Of a stretch of 64,000 nucleotides of DNA, positions 24,657 through 36,632 are shown piece after piece; the first letter of the stretch is position 1, and each line of letters begins with the position of its first letter. The position numbers and the translations under genes are program-made. Origin of the DNA: Usnea hakonensis (Eukaryota; Ascomycota; Lecanoromycetes; Lecanorales; Parmeliaceae); contig BLJB01000184.1 of assembly GCA_013423325.1 (NCBI GenBank), positions 1 through 64,000 on the forward strand, given 5' to 3'. The notes below the pieces were generated by a model. That model was not told where the DNA came from. It saw nothing but the letters and a program-made list of their open reading frames with translations, and ran no database searches.

Positions 24657-26773
24657 GCCGTTGATGTGACTCTGATTATGATCGCTTCTTGCCCCGTCTT
24701 CTTTCGGGAGAGATTTCTTCTCTTCTGGGCTAAGGGAAAGAGGTTCTTTTGTTCCAAGAATATAGAAAATGGGCGGAGAAAGAGAGAAGATATTGTAAGA
24801 GTGAAATCATGATAGGAGGTAGTGAAAATCCTCATAACATAGGAAAGCATAAATCCTGATTTGTAGATGTCACATGTGAGGTATGCAGGGAGTGGCTTCC
24901 TTCGGGACTGAATTATGCACGTCGTCTATCGACAGTATCTAGGGCCGTGCTAATTGCCTCTTCACTGCAAGAGTTCCAGAGTCAAAGGTCGACCCTGACC
25001 AGGAACTCATTCCTAGCGCCAACAACGTAGCCTCAAATGGATGTCCCAGAGTTATGCTAACACACCCTAGGATTGGGCTTATAGTTAGTATGGCTCACAA
25101 GGCCTGCAGCTAAGCAGTCTGGCGGAAATGAAAAGCCAAGCTGTGCTCATGAATATCAAGGAGGAAGACCTTAAATCTCTCGAGAGCCTGGTACATGCCT
25201 CATTCCTCCCAGCTTCATGAAGGATTCAGATTTTTGTCTACAAAGAGATCTATCGTCAGCCTCTGGAGAAATATTTAGTACAGTGACAAAGTAGAGGGTG
25301 CGAAAGTGAAACAATGCTCGATGTTCATTTCACACAAGGCGGCAAGCTTAAGCGCCATTATTCTAAGCGCGAGGTCTCTTCAAGCTGAAGCGAGCTTGGG
25401 AACAATTCGTCTACTTTAGGTACCCCTACTGACCGAAATTCACCTGAGACAACGCAAGTATGGCGTCGGGTTATGGACTTGCAGGTGGTGAGTGGTTGCA
25501 GTGGTACTTAGACACAACCATTCGATGGATCCTAATTACGTGGAAAGTCAACATCCATAGCTAATCTTCGACCAGGTCCCTCACGCTGCTTCCCTTTTTG
25601 GCAAGAGCTTCTAGCTTGCTACGTCGTGAATACCGATTCGGGTGATCTAGAAGGAGGACGAAAATGTCTGCCTGCGATGGAGGATTACTACGAATGTCTA
25701 CACCACAGGAAGGAGGTCGGTCAATCTTATTTCCATATGCCCGGCACTTCCTAGCCCCTTTGTGGAAAGTAGCTGATGGGGGAACAATGCCATCAGGCAG
25801 CGAGGACTAGGGCACTACAGTCCGCATACAGAAGAGCAGAAGCTGCAAATAAAAGGGAGAATGCGCCGAAAGTTGGCGCGATCAGGAATCTGGGTTTGCT
25901 AAATAAGGAAGAAGATACGAAGAACGTTTTGGAAGCAACGTCAAAGTGAGAGGCTAGGAAGTCACAAGTCAGGGGCTTGAGGAGTTTCACACGTTGAAAT
26001 TAAGGGAGGCGTCGGCTTTACATGGTCACTACCTTCCATCGCGGACTTTAGAAGCTCACGATACCAAGTATTGACCCAAAGAACCTGTGCATCCATTGGA
26101 AGTTAAAAGCATTCATAGACTACTCGTACGTCAATCCGCGAGAACCCATTGTCATAGCTGCCATGCGAGCTCTTCCAACAGAACCGTTGACTATGTCGTC
26201 CCATCAATTGACTTGCACCCATTCTCAAGTCAAATCTAGTATCATTGCCAACATTCTCAAAAGGTAGACCCACAGAAGTTCCAACAGTACGATTGGGACT
26301 GTCTTTCCCCTAGACTTCGTACAAGGCATCAACACGCCAATGTGCTCGTCCGTCTTCGCTGCTTTGCCAGCTGTGCCCGCCGGTCCTTGAGTTCGCGAAT
26401 GCCAGGTCTATTCCCCCAGCTGCTGTTGGTCGCCGTTGGTAAGGATGTCCATACTGTAAAGGAACATGGGCGTGGATTGCACAGATATCACAAAGATAGA
26501 ATGAAAGGAAACATGCTAGCGATGTAGAACATGTACATTAAGTAGATACTATACTATCGATTGATGGACGATATGCCCTTCGTTAGTTGATATGTATCCC
26601 CTCACAGCTTCAATTGACACTAGCGTTGCTCTAAAAGACTTGGCATAAAAATGCGCTAACGAATTTTGGCCCGTGGCCCTTTCCTCTTCTCTTCCCCTTC
26701 TGTTCAACATCACTTATCCGTTACATCGACGTAGTCCTTTCACCGAATCCCTAGGCAACTAACATTCCTCATT
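24657..26773. other. Divergent intergenic region, 2.1 kb
   Basis: Lies between the 5' ends of the dioxygenase and the branchpoint-bridging protein gene. Scattered short frames (for example minus strand 25,990-25,793) show no recognisable motif. No repeat or RNA gene seen. Confidence 0.45.
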
Positions 26774-29043
26774 ATGGCTTGGCGTAATCAAGGTATCACA
26801 GGCTCGAACAACATCCCTCTGGGGGCTCGTCGCCGCTTTGGAGGCAGCGATTCTGCTCCACCGCCCGACGATGGGGGCTACAACCCATCTCAGCCTCAAG
26901 CAGGGCTTTCTGATGGCAACTACAAGCGTGGTAGAAGCCCAGAAAGAAGTAATATAATAGATCTATTCTATCACAAGAGCCCAGCTGACAAAATCATAGC
27001 TGAGGTCGTTGTTGATGGAGAGAGGCGTCGCAAGAAGAGAAACCGATGGGGGGACGCTGCAGAAAACAAGGCCGCCGGCTTGATGGGCTTGCCTACTATG
27101 ATAAAAGCAAATATGACAACTGAACAACTCGAAGCATATACTCTACACTTGCGCATTCAAGAGATCAGTGAAAAGCTAAGAATCAACGACGTTGTGCCAG
27201 CAGATGGCGACAGGTATGTTCCTCAGTAGTTAAATTTTGCCAACACCATTTTAAGTCTTTACAACCTAGGTCCCCATCTCCTCCGCCACAGTATGATAAC
27301 TTTGGTCGACGTGTCAATACGCGAGAGTACCGTTACCGCAAGCGCCTTGAAGACGAGCGTCACAAGCAGATCGAAAAGGCCATGAAGATCATCCCTAACT
27401 ATCACCCACCGTCTGATTATAGACGTCCAACTAAGACACAGGAGAAGGTCTATGTGCCGGTCAATGATTACCCAGAGATTAACTTCAGTACGATAACTAA
27501 CCCTATCCTAACCCTTTCCTTATGTCATCTTTCCTTTTGGTGATGCGTGAGGCATTCCTTGGAGGATGCAGCATCTGTCACCGCTAACCTCAAATGCCAT
27601 ACTTACACACTGTCATACATTTGAATTTGCAAAGACTAACACTTAGCTTGCCTTACTACTAAAGTCGGATTACTTATCGGGCCTCGTGGCAATACACTGA
27701 AGAAGATGGAAACAGAGTCCCTCGCAAAGATAGCCATTCGGGGCAAAGGATCTGTCAAGGAAGGAAAGGGTCGATCTGACGCAGCTCACACCAGCAACCA
27801 GGAAGAAGATTTGCATTGTTTGATCATGGCAGACACGGAAGAGAAGGTCAACAAGGCGAAGAAGCTTATTCACAACGTCATCGAGACGGTAAGTCAACAC
27901 GCAATCTTGAAGACTGCGATGGCTAACACATACCAGGCCGCGTCCATCCCTGAAGGTCAGAACGAGCTTAAGCGTAACCAGCTTCGTGAACTTGCAGCTC
28001 TCAACGGTACCCTTCGTGATGATGAAAACCAAGCATGCCAAAATTGTATGTATCGTCACTCAACATTGTTCAAAGCCAATACTAATGGTTTATCAGGCGG
28101 TCAAATCGGTCATCGCAAGTACGACTGCCCTGAGCAGCGCAATTTCACTGCCAACATCATCTGCCGTGTTTGTGGCAATGCGGGCCATATGGCTCGAGAT
28201 TGTCCTGATAGACAACGTGGCGCTGATTGGCGTAATGGTCCTGCTGGAGGAGCCGCGCCTGGTCGTCCTGCTGCTGGACGTATTGGCGGAGGAGATGAAG
28301 TCGACCGCGAGTATGAGGTAAGCTAACCTCTCTTTCAAAACAAACAATTGCAAAGTCTGACATGTTTGTAGCAACTTATGAACGAGCTTTCTGGCGGCGC
28401 TCCTAGCGGTGACGCCCCTCAACGTATCGAAGCTGGACCTGGTGGGTACGAAAACGGTCGAGACGGCTATGCAGGTGGGGAAGGTGATCGCGATCTTAAG
28501 CCATGGCAACGTGGGCCTACCGGCGCGGCTGCTCCTTGGCAACAACGTGGCGGAGACGATCGTCGTGATGATTCAAATCGTGATGGAGGTGCCGCACCAC
28601 CGTGGGCAGCTGGTCGCGGGGGTGACAACTACGGCGGCTACGGACAAGGTGGTGGTTTTGGGGGTCCTCCCGGCGGTGGGGCTGCTCCTTGGCAACGACA
28701 GGATAACGGTCCTCCACCTCCTCCCTCGGGCGATCAGTATGGCTATGGTGGATATCCAGGAGGCTATGGGGGCGGAAGTGGCGGCTACGGTGGTCAGTCA
28801 GCTATGGGTGCTCCTCCTGGTCTAGGTGGTGGAGCCGGTGGTCTCGGGGCTCCGCCAGGTCTGGGCGCTCTTTTCCAGAACTACGGTGCGAATGGAGCTG
28901 CAGGTGGAGCTCCGCCACCACCGCCCTCGGATGATCTTCCTCCACCAGTAAGCTACCTCCTCTCTGTTTTCAAGATAACGATACTAATGCATTAATAGCC
29001 TCCTAGCGATCAGCCTCCACCACCTCCCCCACCTGGTAATTAG
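26774..29043 (+). CDS. msl5: Branchpoint-bridging protein (BBP/SF1)
   Basis: Nuclear splicing factor that binds the intron branch site and, with U2AF, commits the pre-mRNA to splicing. Exons 26,774-27,213, 27,270-27,487, 27,665-27,888, 27,937-28,045, 28,097-28,317, 28,372-28,947 and 28,999-29,043 keep phase throughout and give 610 aa. Order: a U2AF-ligand motif RRKKRNRW (about 85-92), the SPSPPP phospho-motif and helix hairpin (147-200), a KH/QUA2 domain with FIGLLIGPRGNTLKK (219-233), and two zinc knuckles, CQNCGQIGHRKYDC (328-341) and CRVCGNAGHMARDC (353-366). The rest is Gly/Pro-rich, with APPWAAG-type and polyproline stretches ending PPPPGN. Six short introns, several with CTAAC-like branch sites. 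Usual length and order for the family. Confidence 0.95.
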
Positions 29044-29692
29044 ACTGTCGAAGCGACTCTTGCAACACGTGGTTGTTAGTCCTGTTGTCAATACGATGAC
29101 ACATGTATTGTTTTCGTGTCGAAAAAGGGTGTCTACAATGGTCTGACTCTAAAATCTCCGACAAGAGGAGCCCAATGCAAGGACGTTTTGTTCTAAGAAT
29201 ATCTTTCATTTCGCCTCTTGGCGGTCAACAGAACAAGTCGTTGTAATTTTAGACGGAAGACTTTCGGCGAGATGTCGAGCCACAAACCGTAGCTCCAATC
29301 ATGCTCAAACCTCTCAGGCGTTTCACCTTGACGAGATCTAAAAAGGCTCTGCTCCAAATGTTCAATTAAGCATAAATCCAACGACCGAGATGTTTGAAAC
29401 GAGTCGTGGGGTTTTTTGAGACGATGCGTGTCACACCTGCTGCGGCTGCTGTTGTGTTCCCGTCTTAAATATTACTTTAAGTTGACGTACGTTCTACAAT
29501 CTATCTATTTTCAGACAGGTGAGAAGAAAAAGATGGGGGACAAACCACCTTGATCAAATCACTCGGACCGCTAATGTTTGGATAAAGACGACTCGACTCA
29601 AATTCATCATCCATCCATCCTATCAAAAGAAGAAAAATATAATTAATATACACAAGAATCGAAAAAAGTTTCTCCCCTCCCCCACCTACATC
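29044..29692. other. 3' spacer between convergent genes
   Basis: Between the stops of the BBP and endoglucanase genes. Contains AT-rich stretches that could serve 3'-end formation. No gene or repeat seen. Confidence 0.45.
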
Positions 29693-30422
29693 TCACCCTC
29701 TAACACCCCTCCTCATCCTCCCCTTCACCGTCCCCGTGCTCTGCGCCCCAGCCGGGTTCAGTTTGCACTTACTTCCCTTCTTCTTCGTCGTCTGTTTCGT
29801 CGTCTGCCCTTTCTCCAGGACATTGGAGGAGGAGGAGGAGGAGGCGGGAACGGTGCTGTTGGACCAGAGGGGGTGGGAGGGGTTGGTGCTGAGGAGGGTG
29901 CCGGCGGGGTGGTAGACTGGTGGGGGCTTGGTGGATCCAGAGCCGGAGGCCGGAGGGGACTGGGAGCCGGATTGGAGGTTTGTGGAGGCTTGGTTGGTGT
30001 TTTGGCTGTTACCTTGACCTCCACCCTGACCTCCGCCCTGACCACCTCCTTGCCCGCCTCCTTGGCCGCTGCCTTGTCCGCTCCCCTGCCCACTCCCCTG
30101 CCCACCAGCAGCCGCAGAACCAGCCATCCTGCAACCCCATCCCTGAGGCACCACATACGCCGACGGCGCAGAACCCGCTGATGCCGCAGTCCCGGTCGGG
30201 TAGTACGACTTGAATGATTGGTATGTGCAGAGGGTCGTGGCGGCTCCACCGCCGCCATAGGCAGGAGTGCTGGAGGAAGCGGGTGCGGTGGATGGCGGTG
30301 AGGCTCCTCCTCCAGGAGCACCGCCACCACCGATGACTGCGGCCGGAGACGAGGTCTGAACGGGAGACGGGAGAGGTGATGCGTTTGGGTTTGAGGTTGT
30401 AGGGATGGGGGCCGCGGGAGAT

Positions 30423-30453
<31 letters not shown>

Positions 30454-31724
30454 CCGATCCCGACGACCCCGAACCCAAGCCTGCACCGCCAGCAAACTTG
30501 CCCGCAATACACTGCGTCAGCAAATTGGCATCCGTGCTCCCTATCGGCGTCAAACTCAACACATAAGTATCCTCGAAACTCCCTGCCGCCCACCCCACCC
30601 ACCCCAAAAAGCTCGCCGAATTCTCATTCAGAAAATCGAACGCGGCGCACAGATTTGTCAAGCAAGTCGGGCTATTTCTGCCGCCACCGGTCTCGCTCAA
30701 CAGGGCCTGGCGTTTCGAGTTTTGGAGCCACTTGGCAAGGGGCTGGAAAGCGGCGCTGATGCCGTTGGTGACGCAGGAGCTCGAGGTGCCCGAGTAGTCC
30801 GAGTCGAGGTACTGGTGCACGTCGAAGATGAGGTTGTCGGTGCTGCCGTCGAGGTTGGTGATGCCAGCGAGGATGGCCGCGGAGCCGCCGGATACGAAGG
30901 TCGAGGCGCCGGTGTACCCATTACCTAGTAGACAGGGTTAGCGACCGAGACGTTAAGAAGCTGGGAGGTTATTGCTTTGGGGCGGTGGGGATGTACCAGG
31001 AAGGAGGATCATCTGGGTTGTAGCGCCAGCTTTACGAATAGCAGTCACAGCCGCCTGGACTGAAGTAGCCCATGAACCCAGACCGGGTACTTTCTCGACT
31101 GTTGCGACGTCAGTGAACTGGCTCTAGCACAAAAGCAAGAAATCCATACTGTCATGCGGCTCGTTCATCAATCCCATAACCACGTTTGTCTGATCTTTAT
31201 ACTTCCCCGCCAACTGCGCCCACAAGCCCGAAAAGTCACTCGCCTTGGGCCCACCAGGAGCTCCAATGACCTGTCCATTCCACCTCGCGTAATTATGGAT
31301 ATCGATGATGCAATGCGCGCCCGTCTCCAAGCACGCCTGCACCAGCTCATCGTACTTGCCAAAATTGGTCTCGTCAAGAGTACCGCCGAGGACATTATTA
31401 ACGAGGTACTGCCAGGCAACGGGCAGGCGGAAGATGTTGAGTTTGTCGTTTTTGGTAAAGTGCGTCATTTGGGCGGCGCCGTCGTTACCATTGTATTTGG
31501 TGAGCGGTGGGACCACGGAGGATAAGGTGCAGGTGCCCTGTGGGAAGCGGTCAGTCAAGGCACAAGCTGGTGGAACTGGCATGAGAAGGCGAACCCACAT
31601 CGGTACTGCAGCCAAAGTCGAATCCAGCGATATTCACCCCTGCGAATTTGACACCCGCGGCGACAGTCCGAGCTGCGCCAAAAGCCACAATCGAGCCAGC
31701 GAGCAGCTTTGAGAAGGAAGGCAT
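29693..31724 (-). CDS. Secreted GH5 endo-beta-1,4-glucanase with long low-complexity tail
   Basis: Predicted secreted cellulase cleaving internal beta-1,4-glucan bonds. Exons 31,724-31,599, 31,537-31,150, 31,098-30,997 and 30,924-29,693 keep phase and give 615 aa. Signal peptide MPSFSKLLAGSIVAFGAA..., cleaved near residue 22. The GH5 subfamily 5-like catalytic domain (about 24-347) has NIAGFDFGC, RLPVAWQYLV, IDIHNYARWNG, the acid/base Glu168 in LMNEPHD and the nucleophile Glu283 in LLSETGGG. There is no cellulose-binding module. Instead about 265 residues follow: a GS run from a hexanucleotide repeat (30,421-30,455), Pro/Ser/Ala-rich linkers, an island with two Cys (TLCTYQSFKSYYPTG to GWGCRMAG), a run of GQGSG/GQGGG repeats and a basic end (KKKGSKCK, KGRMRRG). 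The tail is in frame with no splice signal that removes it. Confidence 0.9.
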
Positions 31725-33279
31725 TATCGAAATTTTGAATTCAGATTCCAGCAAAGAGTGTGGTAGTGAGACTGATAGACATCAACTTTATATGTATATA
31801 TGAGACACTCAAAAGAATGTAGTGGACGATGATGGCCCAGAGACTGAAATGCACATTAGAAAGACAAAGAGAGACAAGGAACCGGCGAGATGGAGGAGAA
31901 GAGGTAGAGTCAGAGTAGATATGTAGAAGAGTCAATGTTATACCAGCCGTCTGGGGGCCATGTCGGCGGAGGATGGTGAATGAGGAAAGTCGAAACCAAG
32001 CTTTTGAAAGTGCCATCCTTCATCACGGGCGGGGTAGATATAGAGGAGATTGCATCTGACCATGCCGAAGATTATAGGCCGGGTTTTGGTATGCTAAAGT
32101 ACCTCAGTCTTTACCGTCATTAATATTACCATAACCCTGGCGCGTATATGATGATGATTGTGGGATTGATTATGAAACACTTCCTGTGACACCTGAGTGC
32201 TACGTAAGCTATTATTCTATACGCATGAAGAAATTCGTCAGCAGTCATAAGCATAAAGGACGGATCAAATGCGCAATACGTAGGATCCGTCGGGTTTACG
32301 GGATAGGAATGATGTAAAGATGCTCGATGATTATAATGGTGACTGGCGAGGAAGAAAAAGAAAAAGTTGAGCATTGGCAAACGGGAATAAAATGTACGCT
32401 TACGAGACTAAGGTATTAGAGTATATCCTTTTTTTCCCTTGTTTGATGTTTCATCTTGCACCCATCCAGACTTCTTCTTACTTTTAAGCGACCCGCAACT
32501 TTTGCAGTTAGTATTGCGCTTGACAAGTTGAGCTTCATCACTTATCAGTCATCATCATTCATCCACCTCCTCTCAACACCATTGACACGAATCAGTCATC
32601 ACTACCGAGTAGTACTCCTCACTCACCTCACTTACACCTCGGGCACTTGAACCCAAAGAAAAAAGCTGCTACGAGCTATCCTTCAACTTCTTCGACACCC
32701 CCAACGACTTGAGGATCCTTTCAACCTAGTCTTAAATTTGGACGGAAATACCGTGTTTCACCAACGAGCCTCACCGCCAGACTCTTTAATCACCTCGCCT
32801 TGGCTCAGGTTCAACTGCTTTTCATCATCCGAATACCCTACTCCTTGACCTACCCGAGCCAAGCAGGCTAGTGAATGGTAAAAGGTAAATAGTCGCCCAT
32901 GGCTTGATTAACCAGGCACCTCGATATTTCACCCATGACCGACTGCTGCAGCCAGCTATGCCTGTGCTGTAAAGGATTCCTTCTCCGCTGCTAAAGGTTC
33001 GGAAATGGAACATGTCCTGATTGCAGCGCACTGTCTAGTCAATTGATGATGGAACATATTCATCAGCTGACATTGGTCTGATAATCTTTGATGCTTATTC
33101 TGCCAATAGTTTTGGTATTCCATTCCAAAATCCTTGCGGAGATACTCTCAAAATGCTCTCAAAACCCCTCATTCATGTGTCCCTGAAGCCATCCGAGCCG
33201 TGTTATGTAGTACGCCCGTCATCCTCGGGACGTCCCGCAGTTCGTGTAACATTCCTATTCTGCTATTTGCACACGGCCC
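31725..33279. other. Intergenic region upstream of the endoglucanase
   Basis: Holds the endoglucanase promoter and the 3' flank of the Zn2Cys6 regulator. No convincing coding frame. Normal base composition. Confidence 0.45.
31951..32034. promoter_or_regulatory. Possible CreA/CRE1 sites before the endoglucanase
   Basis: CTGGGG at 31,951-31,956 and GCGGGG at 32,029-32,034 both match the SYGGRG consensus of the fungal carbon-catabolite repressor and lie 230-310 bp upstream of the endoglucanase start. Paired sites are typical for repressible cellulase genes, but the motif is short and common by chance. Confidence 0.3.
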
Positions 33280-35916
33280 CTAAGTTTGTTCGAAGAGGGG
33301 CGTCGCGGGAAGACCCCCGAATGGCTCCTGCATCCCATTGCCGTTGACGTTCCTAGGAAGAGCACCACCCATAGTCCCAAGACCCGGCGAAGGTGTGGGT
33401 GTTGGCCATGCCCATAATGAATCGAACTCGATAAACTCGTCTGAGCCTGGACCATGTTCAGAGCGGCTTGGAAGCACCGTATTTGTCAGGTCTAGAAGAC
33501 CGGAGAAAGAATCCTCTTGGGGTAGAGAGGGTTGGCACATGTAAGCCATGCCCGTTGGGATGGGTCCTATGTTGGAAGCAGGAACAAGCGCCCCAGGCGG
33601 TGCCGAGGAGGCTCCCGGTAGTGACAGCGTTGGGGCAAAATCTGGTTCGAAGGGAGCCCTTATGTTTTGAGCCTCCAAGTCCGGAGTCAGAGGCGGGAGA
33701 GAGCTTGGAAACGCGGGGGAATGGGGCTGCAAAGCTAGAGACTTTCTGTGCCTGGGGATGACTTTGGCAAACTCTGTGAGAACGTGGGCACTATGTTTTG
33801 CCAAAGGGTCCACTTCACCGAAATAGGACATGATTGTGATCGAATTCTCTATACATCGCTTGGTCAATGTGCTTGACGAAGCCGGACGAGCGAATTCGTT
33901 GGAGAGGATTATGAGCGCAGCTGCAAAAAGACAGTATATTGCGAATGGGTCAACTTTAGGGAGATAGCGGCCTTCATAGGCATTTTGGACAAGGGCAACT
34001 GTGTGTTGAGAGGCAATCAAACAGGCGTCTGAAAATTTCTCCATTGGCCCTGGAGATCGTTGACGCCCATGGCCCACGTCAAGGGGTGTCTCTTGAATTT
34101 CTGCACTGAGAAGATAGAGAAAAAAGGGTCGCGTAAGCAAGATGATTGAATGACAGTAGACTTGGTTGGAGTGGAGGATAGCAATGGCTTGTCTGCGGTT
34201 CTGACGGGTTGCTTGACGCCAGTGTAGAGCCGGGGGAAGATTTTCTGGCCAGGTTCTGCATTCATTCGCAAGCTCCTCGGCAAGTTTAGTCGATATTTTA
34301 CGTTGCAAATAGACCTTCTTAAGTATGATGCCAACGACGTGACAGCTACGAACGACGGCTTCCATTCCAGCCGTGCAATACTGGTGGGAGTCGAGCTGTG
34401 GCGCATGATACGCGATTGAAGAGGGATTGAGAATCTCACCGGAACATTCTTCGTCCGCTATCGCCATAGGGCGGCCAAGTGACGCACTTAGAAAGCGATC
34501 CAAAACAAACAATGACCGCCAGAGGTTACGACGAGCAGATTGCTGGTCGATTGGGAAGACAGCTAAGGTCTCTTCACGATGTAAGCCGAGGGTGTACGCT
34601 GTGCGCACGGCCATGCCTGTCCGTAGTCAGCAGGGAGCAATGTCAGACTATAACAGCCGGAGTGAGAAGTGCAATACCGATATACGCGTATGCTGGATTT
34701 CTCCTCGTTCTTAATAGCATATACAAAGCCATGAGAAGTAGAGCTTGTACGGACCAGAGATCAGCATCTTCGAAGCCAATGACGGGGTTATTGATGCTTT
34801 TGGCGTTCAAATAAAATATCTCCGATTGATCAGGGTAATTCGTCCTCAGAGAGTTTATGATCCCGGCCTCTTGGCTTCCAGGTTCGGGGGTAGCAAATGA
34901 AAGCCCAATTGCAAACACGAGGTTCAGATGACAAAGGAAAATGTGGTCGACTTTAAGAGGTTCTGAGTAGCACTTGTCCAACTTTTCGAGAAATACTTTC
35001 TCGTCAAACACCTCAACCAAGGCGTGTGTCTATATGGTGTCAGTGGCTTATAGTAGATCGGCTTGGCTCAGAACTGACGTTTATAAAGAAACAGTCCACC
35101 AAAACCAATGCGGTCTGTTTCTCAGGTAGCAAATGGCTGAGTTCGGTGTCGGATGGTAATGAGAAGGGGGTCTCCTTGATCTTGTGGCGTTCTGGGTCCA
35201 TGGTAAATGGCGATGGACCCGCTGTGGTCTCGACAATCATGCGAAGCAACTGCAGGAAAGAGACGGTAGAAGCATCGCCAACATAAACCAATCGCCCGGT
35301 GACATCTTCCAATAATCGGGCCATTGTATGATTGTCCGCCTCTTCGTCCCCGCCACTATTGGACGCATAATCAGATTGCACTCGTATCTCCGGCTTCAAG
35401 CCAGCTCCGGGTGGAAAATAGCTCATGGATGTGGCAGGGTTTTCAATGGATGGCACGCCAGTACCGGCTTTGTATGATTGCAAACCCTGAGCGTCCCGTT
35501 GGAGCTGACTGGCAGCTAATTCGCTTTCCCTGTCCAGCGAGAAGCGAGGTCTACTGGAAAAGTCGCTTTCTTTCATGCGCCTTTTGGCCGGAGGCTCGGC
35601 AGGGGAGGATCCGTCGTGAGCGCGGTGCGTGGCATTGTAGGTACAAGTAAATTGCTTTTGGCGACAGGTATTGCAAGGTTGATGGCCGTCGCACTGGCGA
35701 ACTATTAGCTGACAGAGCAAGTAGAGATTGTTTTACACGCAAGCGAATGAAAAGCATGGTGGTGGCGGTAGTACAGTCGTTATTCAAGTTCGTGAAAGTG
35801 ATGACGAGTGAAATGGAGCCATTGAAGGGACGAACCTTTTGCTTTCTCCGTTTACAACTGTCACACGCGTTGGCGGTCCGCTGTCTCTTGTCTGGGTCGA
35901 CCTTGGCCCGAGTCAT
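33280..35916 (-). CDS. Zn2Cys6 fungal transcription factor
   Basis: Predicted nuclear DNA-binding regulator. Exons 35,916-35,836, 35,693-35,079, 35,029-34,678 and 34,616-33,280 keep phase and give 794 aa. The first intron splits the zinc cluster, which after splicing is C18-x2-C21-x6-C28-x5-C34-x2-C37-x6-C44, the standard binuclear spacing. A linker (about 45-160) with a basic KRR stretch follows, then the fungal-specific middle homology region: FEDADLWSVQALLLMALYMLL, AVRTAYTLGLHRE and RRNLWRSLFVLDRFLSASLGRPMAI. The C-terminus is Pro/Ser-rich with acidic and aromatic patches (DEFIEFDSLWAWP) that may activate transcription. Targets unknown. It lies upstream of, and in the same orientation as, the endoglucanase, which is suggestive at most. 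Confidence 0.92.
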
Positions 35917-36632
35917 GTTGATATGTGGAGAAGATATATTAGACGTGGTAGGTGTTTAGAGCCTTATAGGTGTATGTCTTCTCTGCATCAATATAAACAA
36001 TTTTGGGAGGAAGGAGCTACGTGCGTAGCAAGATTACCGACGGAACGGGCTGAGTGGGGTGACGGAAGTGGCAGAATCTCAATAGTCTAGGCGCAGGAAC
36101 CGTGGAGGGAGACCCTTTCACCAATAATGTCACCATTTTTTTTCGTAGAGACCACAATTCGATAAAAGTTATTTGTTAAAAGGGAAGGTCGATGTGATCA
36201 ACAGAAGAGTGACCTAACCTAGAGTACACTACACTAGGTACCGTCGCTTCTTAGGGCCCTGATAATCTGTACGAGTACGCAGCCAATCAGCTAATCGGAT
36301 GAATGTATTCAGATTTCACTTAGTCCCGAATTCTTCAATTCCTCGAACGTTCAACATGCGCTTGAACTCATGGTTAGAACATTGTATAGATAGTCTTTTA
36401 GAGTGACTTGCAAACAGAAATATTTACAAGTACTTCCACAAAGACATTCCTGATTGAGCTGTCAATCTTGGCAGAAAAAAATACGTATCCTGCTGCTGTC
36501 GATAATTTCTCCCCCCTCCCCCGCCCCCTCCCACGAAGGCAGCATCGATATCATAAGCAATTTCAGACATGCATATCATCATCGAATCAGAACCCCTCCT
36601 TGAGATAAGAAGATGCACGCTTTCAGCCTGAT
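35917..36632. other. Intergenic, 0.7 kb
   Basis: Region 5' of the Zn2Cys6 gene and 3' of the small predicted secreted protein gene. A C-rich run (about 36,510-36,535) and A/T tracts. No gene seen. Confidence 0.45.

Noticed and set aside
25793..25990. 65-aa hydrophobic minus-strand frame
   Set aside because: Isolated in a 2-kb intergenic region, without motif, splice context or neighbours that support it.
29693..30602. Long overlapping frames opposite and beside the endoglucanase and glutaminase exons
   Set aside because: They are shadows produced by GC-rich repetitive codons. None shows a family motif.
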